A DNA stretch of 64,000 nucleotides from contig NZ_LRMM01000008.1 in assembly GCF_001647275.1 (NCBI RefSeq), positions 1 through 64,000 of the forward strand, read 5' to 3'. The stretch's first letter is position 1. Each line of letters starts with the position of its first letter. A model generated the notes under the pieces. It ran no database searches and was not told the origin of the DNA. It was given only the letters and a program-made list of their open reading frames with translations. Of the stretch, positions 61,301 to 64,000 are shown piece after piece. The DNA comes from Rufibacter ruber. Lineage in GTDB: Bacteria > Bacteroidota > Bacteroidia > Cytophagales > Hymenobacteraceae. The translations under genes and the position numbers were made by a program.

Positions 61301-64000
61301 GGTTAACAACATAGGGCAAGCTTTGATCACGCTTGAGCCAGAGAAAGGCGGCTATTATGACTCAACAAAAACCGCTAATCACAGGGTGTTAGAATTCACC
61401 ACCAATCTGGCTACCGGCGAATTTGAAGGCTGGGTGATTCCAGAACGTTTTATCATTAAGAAAGTAGAAACTGTTAAAGCCAAAACTGACGGTTCCAGAT
61501 ACACGTTCCCAGAACAGGCCGTCCTGGATTTAAGCTTACCGGTACAGAGTTTCACCTGGGATTACCGCCTCAATGACAAAGGGGTAAAAGTAGACTCTGC
61601 CAAGTACCATTTCGCCAAAAAAATCACGCTGCATACGCCTGCCCAATGGGCTATCAACAATGGGGATTTAATTGGAGAGACGTCTATGAAACTGAGTGAG
61701 ACTGGCCCTGAGATTGACCTTTCTTCCAAGCCTTTTGGCGCGCCTATCCTCAGAATGAACACGCAGTACGCTTTCCCGCTCAGTTTCTTTGAAGAGTATG
61801 AAAACGCCGATGACAAAAGCATTTCTAAAGTAGCCATTACCAATGCTACCATCAGCTTGAATAATAACTGGAAGGCCGGGCCAGCCCGGGAAGACCTGGT
61901 TTTGAACAACCAACAAGGCATTCTAAATTATACCTTCAGGGCGGGTGCCCCTAACTTAACGGGTTCATTCACTCATAATTTATCTGCCACCATTAAGATT
62001 AGTGACCAAGCCCCTATCACCTTCCCTGCAGTATCTGCCTATATTTTAGGTGAAATTACCTCTGGTGCCGGTTTCCTAACCAAAGGCCCAGATGTAGTAG
62101 AGTTTGTATTGCGTGACCCACCTGGAACCGGCAGTTACGCCTTCTTAAGCAAAGGCTCTTCTACCACTAAGAAAATGTCTGTTAGCAGAACAAATGGCAG
62201 TACTCAGGAAATAAACCCTACCCTCCATTTAGGAACGAAAGCAACTTTAGGCACAGGTTTGGGAGTATTTTTGGTTACAGAGAGTGAAGCCAAAGCCCAG
62301 GTATCTAATGAGGAAATCATAAGTGAATCCCATAACAAGGAAGGGGAGTTCGTTGAAACCATTGAGATAGGCGAAGGCTGGGAAACCAGTTCCAGCCCAG
62401 ACATGGTGGGCAGCATGGCAGACTTGTTTGTGGGCAAGGCCATGAACTTCATTATAGGCAAGACAGAGAACCTGGAACTTTTACCGTTAGAGGGTGCTTT
62501 TGCCCAACTGCCTCGTTCCCAAAACACCTTTACCTATCAAGGCAAAGAATACGCCTTGGTGAGAAGACAAGGAATTGCCGCCGCCCAGGACAATTTCAGT
62601 ACGCGGTTCATGTACACGCAGCACCACATAGAGAACACGCTTATCCCAGAATTGAAGAAATTCAGGAACAACCTGTTCACCCGTGGCGATGGGGTATATG
62701 TCTCTAAACAACCCAAGGAATCAGAGAACTACGGTGCTGATAATTACGATGAACAAGCATTCCCTTCTTCCTTTCTTGCAAAATCATCTGAGGGTGTAGC
62801 TTCCCGGGGCCAATATACAGGCCCAAGCTACACCTTTAACCCCAAAAAAAGCACCGACCCGGACTCTGTCTATTTAATTAATCAGCAGATCAAGCTTTGG
62901 GAGAAAACCTTGCGGGACAATGAGAAAAACAAGCTTGATGCCAAGACCATTGGTTCAAAGGCAGATAACGTCTCTTATGACGGAGGTACCAATTACACAT
63001 GGGAAAAAAGCCTGAGTTCAGAATGGGGAATTGCTAATACGTTTGAAGTAACCGCTGATGCCTCTTTAGAACTGGTAACTGGGTACCAGTTCAACAAATT
63101 TGGGATAGAGATGCGGGTAAAGGCAGAATATAACCATTCATCCACAAGTACTACCGGAGATTTTGAGGGCAGGAACCTGAAGTTTGGGTATGTCTTGTCT
63201 GACGGCGACAAAGGCGATTACTACAGTGTAGATGTCATAGATCCTTCCAAAATAACCTTTACTACGAATACGGAAGGCCAAGTAAACTGGGAAGATTATT
63301 ATGACCTGGAAAAAGGACAGAAAGACCATAAAAATGGCTTCTACTCCCCCATGTTCTATACCCGCGGTGGTGTTACTTCTTGCCCTTATGAAGGAGAAGA
63401 AGTGACTAAGTATTACCAGCCAGGCAAAACCTTAAACGCCGCTACCATGCAGCGCGAGAAACCGCAGCTCTTGGTAGAGAATGCCAGCGTATCTGGCGTA
63501 CCGGAAACCAACGCGGCTGTTTTCCGCCTGAAATTGCAGAACAACAGCGAGTCTGAAGAAGACATGTGGTATGGCATTCAGCTAGATGAAGCCTCCAATA
63601 AAGATGGGGCTATCTTACAAATTGATGGTTCGTCCCCTAACAGAGCATTCAATGTGCCTTACGGTAAAACTGTTGAGAAAATACTCACCGTGAGAAAAGG
63701 GCCTGGCGCCGTGTATGAATACAAAGACCTGGGTATTATCCTGGCCTCTTTGTGTCAGCCAGAGGAAATCGCGGACACCGTCAGGGTTTCGGCTTATTTT
63801 GAGCCCGCCTGTACACCGGTAACCATGCTATCTCCTTTAAACAATTGGTTGGCAAATGTAGACTCTAAGGGGGTGGTGCCTATTCAGGTAAGCGGGTATG
63901 ACATTAACATGGGTACGTTTGTAAGCGTAGAGTTACAATACAAATCTTCCGCCTCTAACACGTGGGCCACTATACAGTCTTATTACAACCACATAGATGA
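58326..64000 (+). CDS. Giant secreted LamG/Fn3-type protein, 3' end beyond the window
   Basis: The frame from ATG 58326 is open to the window edge, at least 1891 codons, so the C-terminus is unseen. The signal peptide MKQLYPRFLCLFLFAFLLLGSVPALA is followed by an about 140-residue beta domain (YNWFYEIYHNKAEGRIYLKVAV). Several Fn3-like repeats follow (about 155-540, each with TTLSLNWNNIS-, VTLTWTKPN- or YTVSWPNYN-type strands). A LamG domain lies at about 585-755 (GWSFEAWLRPDDANANFVLWDH, then FKGVIDEIRLWSIPHTG, then LMAYWKADEGFGN). Regulatory-like beta domains come after it (VQGVQVLVDGKAI...NALGEFEAQVPIGKHTLSFVKNGH). Later parts (DFEGRNLKFGYVLSDGDKGDYYSVDVIDP) resemble large surface proteins of T9SS bacteria, in which a sorting tail would be expected past the window. 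Adhesion or structural surface function is the best guess. Confidence 0.9.
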   Translation, partial: MKQLYPRFLCLFLFAFLLLGSVPALAYNWFYEIYHNKAEGRIYLKVAVQEYDCLVCDDNWLSDLDIDYSLDGGATYSNILRDAQKDNRRMGASNNGWIVNNGTSGNDDYSFQHYYINVPDSWLGKTVKIRSHYYWGDKDDVSGDKYNDFTIDGLATPTIAASSSNGEQTTLSLNWNNISDNGYGSGQIKYEIIRNGAYLATVNHGTTSYVDNTAADRTKYNYKIRVRVHYTVGSRSNTIDGPEKQVWKNPRMVLNRTQNPCEAGVTLTWTKPNLDATYSYIIKRSSSANFLDDATEFSVRDINQETYKDNTDLEHNKSYYYKILVIRSDRTEITALTSAAINLTTVLTPAAPVLATPVKVSADKYTVSWPNYNCSNVSGFELVYTTFQGNLEGVEKRVTLAANISSYTLEGLRSCHTYKVKVYALNRYQQKTVSNLVSITISETIENAFALSTTDRQDQSHAFYNHDYKFKASKGFYTNYIQLQWDALYKSTIQSYDIYRRIADNGTAFELVKVIEGGSATIWTDEFTESNTIYEYKIVGNAPCDGQIINTAPAYALGFRAPFGTINGKVSFEGGQGVENVQVRVRSSDGQSGKSIRFTNTTSSIDIAASAVFVPSQKGWSFEAWLRPDDANANFVLWDHLADGKGIKLAYVNREFVLTSGTEERKITPGTLFKSNEFSHVSVSIDATTLDVVWAINDSVFAEQKLVNGLIRHSNNNLPLFVGNSRTKDQGFKGVIDEIRLWSIPHTGAQFKRNHNRFLVGNETGLMAYWKADEGFGNYAFDGSRVDKKYNENHAQIKGSYEWSTIIPSENQLANVAYTDAKGDYKMTGIQFRGSGEAFEITPMLGVHKFDPTSMQIFIGEGSLSHNGKDFKDVSSFIAKGTVYYKDNSFPVQGVQVLVDGKAIISSENTPVMTNALGEFEAQVPIGKHTLSFVKNGHIFENGYWPAKNVTHDFQEHLRGQLEIIDTTKVLLKGRVAGGQVEEAKPLGMGLSVNNIGQALITLEPEKGGYYDSTKTANHRVLEFTTNLATGEFEGWVIPERFIIKKVETVKAKTDGSRYTFPEQAVLDLSLPVQSFTWDYRLNDKGVKVDSAKYHFAKKITLHTPAQWAINNGDLIGETSMKLSETGPEIDLSSKPFGAPILRMNTQYAFPLSFFEEYENADDKSISKVAITNATISLNNNWKAGPAREDLVLNNQQGILNYTFRAGAPNLTGSFTHNLSATIKISDQAPITFPAVSAYILGEITSGAGFLTKGPDVVEFVLRDPPGTGSYAFLSKGSSTTKKMSVSRTNGSTQEINPTLHLGTKATLGTGLGVFLVTESEAKAQVSNEEIISESHNKEGEFVETIEIGEGWETSSSPDMVGSMADLFVGKAMNFIIGKTENLELLPLEGAFAQLPRSQNTFTYQGKEYALVRRQGIAAAQDNFSTRFMYTQHHIENTLIPELKKFRNNLFTRGDGVYVSKQPKESENYGADNYDEQAFPSSFLAKSSEGVASRGQYTGPSYTFNPKKSTDPDSVYLINQQIKLWEKTLRDNEKNKLDAKTIGSKADNVSYDGGTNYTWEKSLSSEWGIANTFEVTADASLELVTGYQFNKFGIEMRVKAEYNHSSTSTTGDFEGRNLKFGYVLSDGDKGDYYSVDVIDPSKITFTTNTEGQVNWEDYYDLEKGQKDHKNGFYSPMFYTRGGVTSCPYEGEEVTKYYQPGKTLNAATMQREKPQLLVENASVSGVPETNAAVFRLKLQNNSESEEDMWYGIQLDEASNKDGAILQIDGSSPNRAFNVPYGKTVEKILTVRKGPGAVYEYKDLGIILASLCQPEEIADTVRVSAYFEPACTPVTMLSPLNNWLANVDSKGVVPIQVSGYDINMGTFVSVELQYKSSASNTWATIQSYYNHID

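Overview
The window is chromosomal DNA of a gliding-type Bacteroidota, most likely a member of the Hymenobacteraceae such as Rufibacter. The genus is an inference. The phylum is well supported by a SusC/SusD pair, type IX secretion (T9SS) sorting domains of types A and B, a PorP/SprF protein, a TonB receptor/DUF4249 pair, and two promoters that match the Bacteroidota form TTTG-N20-TAnnTTTG exactly. There are no rRNA genes, transposases or CRISPR arrays. There is one tRNA, tRNA-Lys(TTT).

Layout. About 0.3-22 kb, all on the minus strand, is a polysaccharide-utilisation locus: SusC, SusD, a gliding-associated (CHU_C) surface protein with its PorP/SprF partner, three S1 sulfatases (two broken by single-base frameshifts), a Tat-exported GH106 rhamnosidase-like enzyme carrying a LamG insert, and a PL8 lyase with a T9SS tail. 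Together these suit capture and breakdown of a sulfated, uronic-acid- or rhamnose-containing glycan. No PUL regulator is in the window. About 23.6-40 kb is mixed housekeeping and hypothetical genes: tRNA-Lys, a short-chain dehydrogenase, rlmD (frameshifted), thiL, a truncated TetR regulator with an intact operator/promoter, rarA, an encapsulated-ferritin-like gene with an internal TAG, sppA and a purine nucleoside phosphorylase. About 40.1-51.7 kb, minus strand, is a second catabolic block: a DUF4249 lipoprotein, an in-frame chimera of a phosphodiester glycosidase and a TonB receptor barrel, a GHL10 glycosidase-like protein, a GH20 hexosaminidase, two SGNH hydrolases and an unknown secreted protein. 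It looks aimed at an N-acetylglucosamine-containing polymer. About 52.3-57.5 kb holds a secreted peptidoglycan amidase, P5C dehydrogenase, a metallophosphoesterase and a nucleotidyltransferase. From 58.3 kb to the window end runs one giant secreted LamG/Fn3-type protein with no stop codon inside the window.

The most striking feature is not a gene. A 36-60 bp palindrome, with a core of GTTTTnGGsCTGTTTT, a 4-6 nt loop and the complementary arm, sits in most intergenic gaps longer than about 80 bp. About 29 copies are visible, roughly one per 2 kb, and none lies inside a gene. In several copies the outer arms differ in sequence between copies but remain complementary within the copy. A second family, an about 167-bp element with imperfect terminal inverted repeats, occurs twice.

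Four genes carry single-base frameshifts, one carries a nonsense codon, one regulator is truncated and one gene is a chimera. The single-base lesions may be sequencing errors or real decay. The sequence alone cannot decide.
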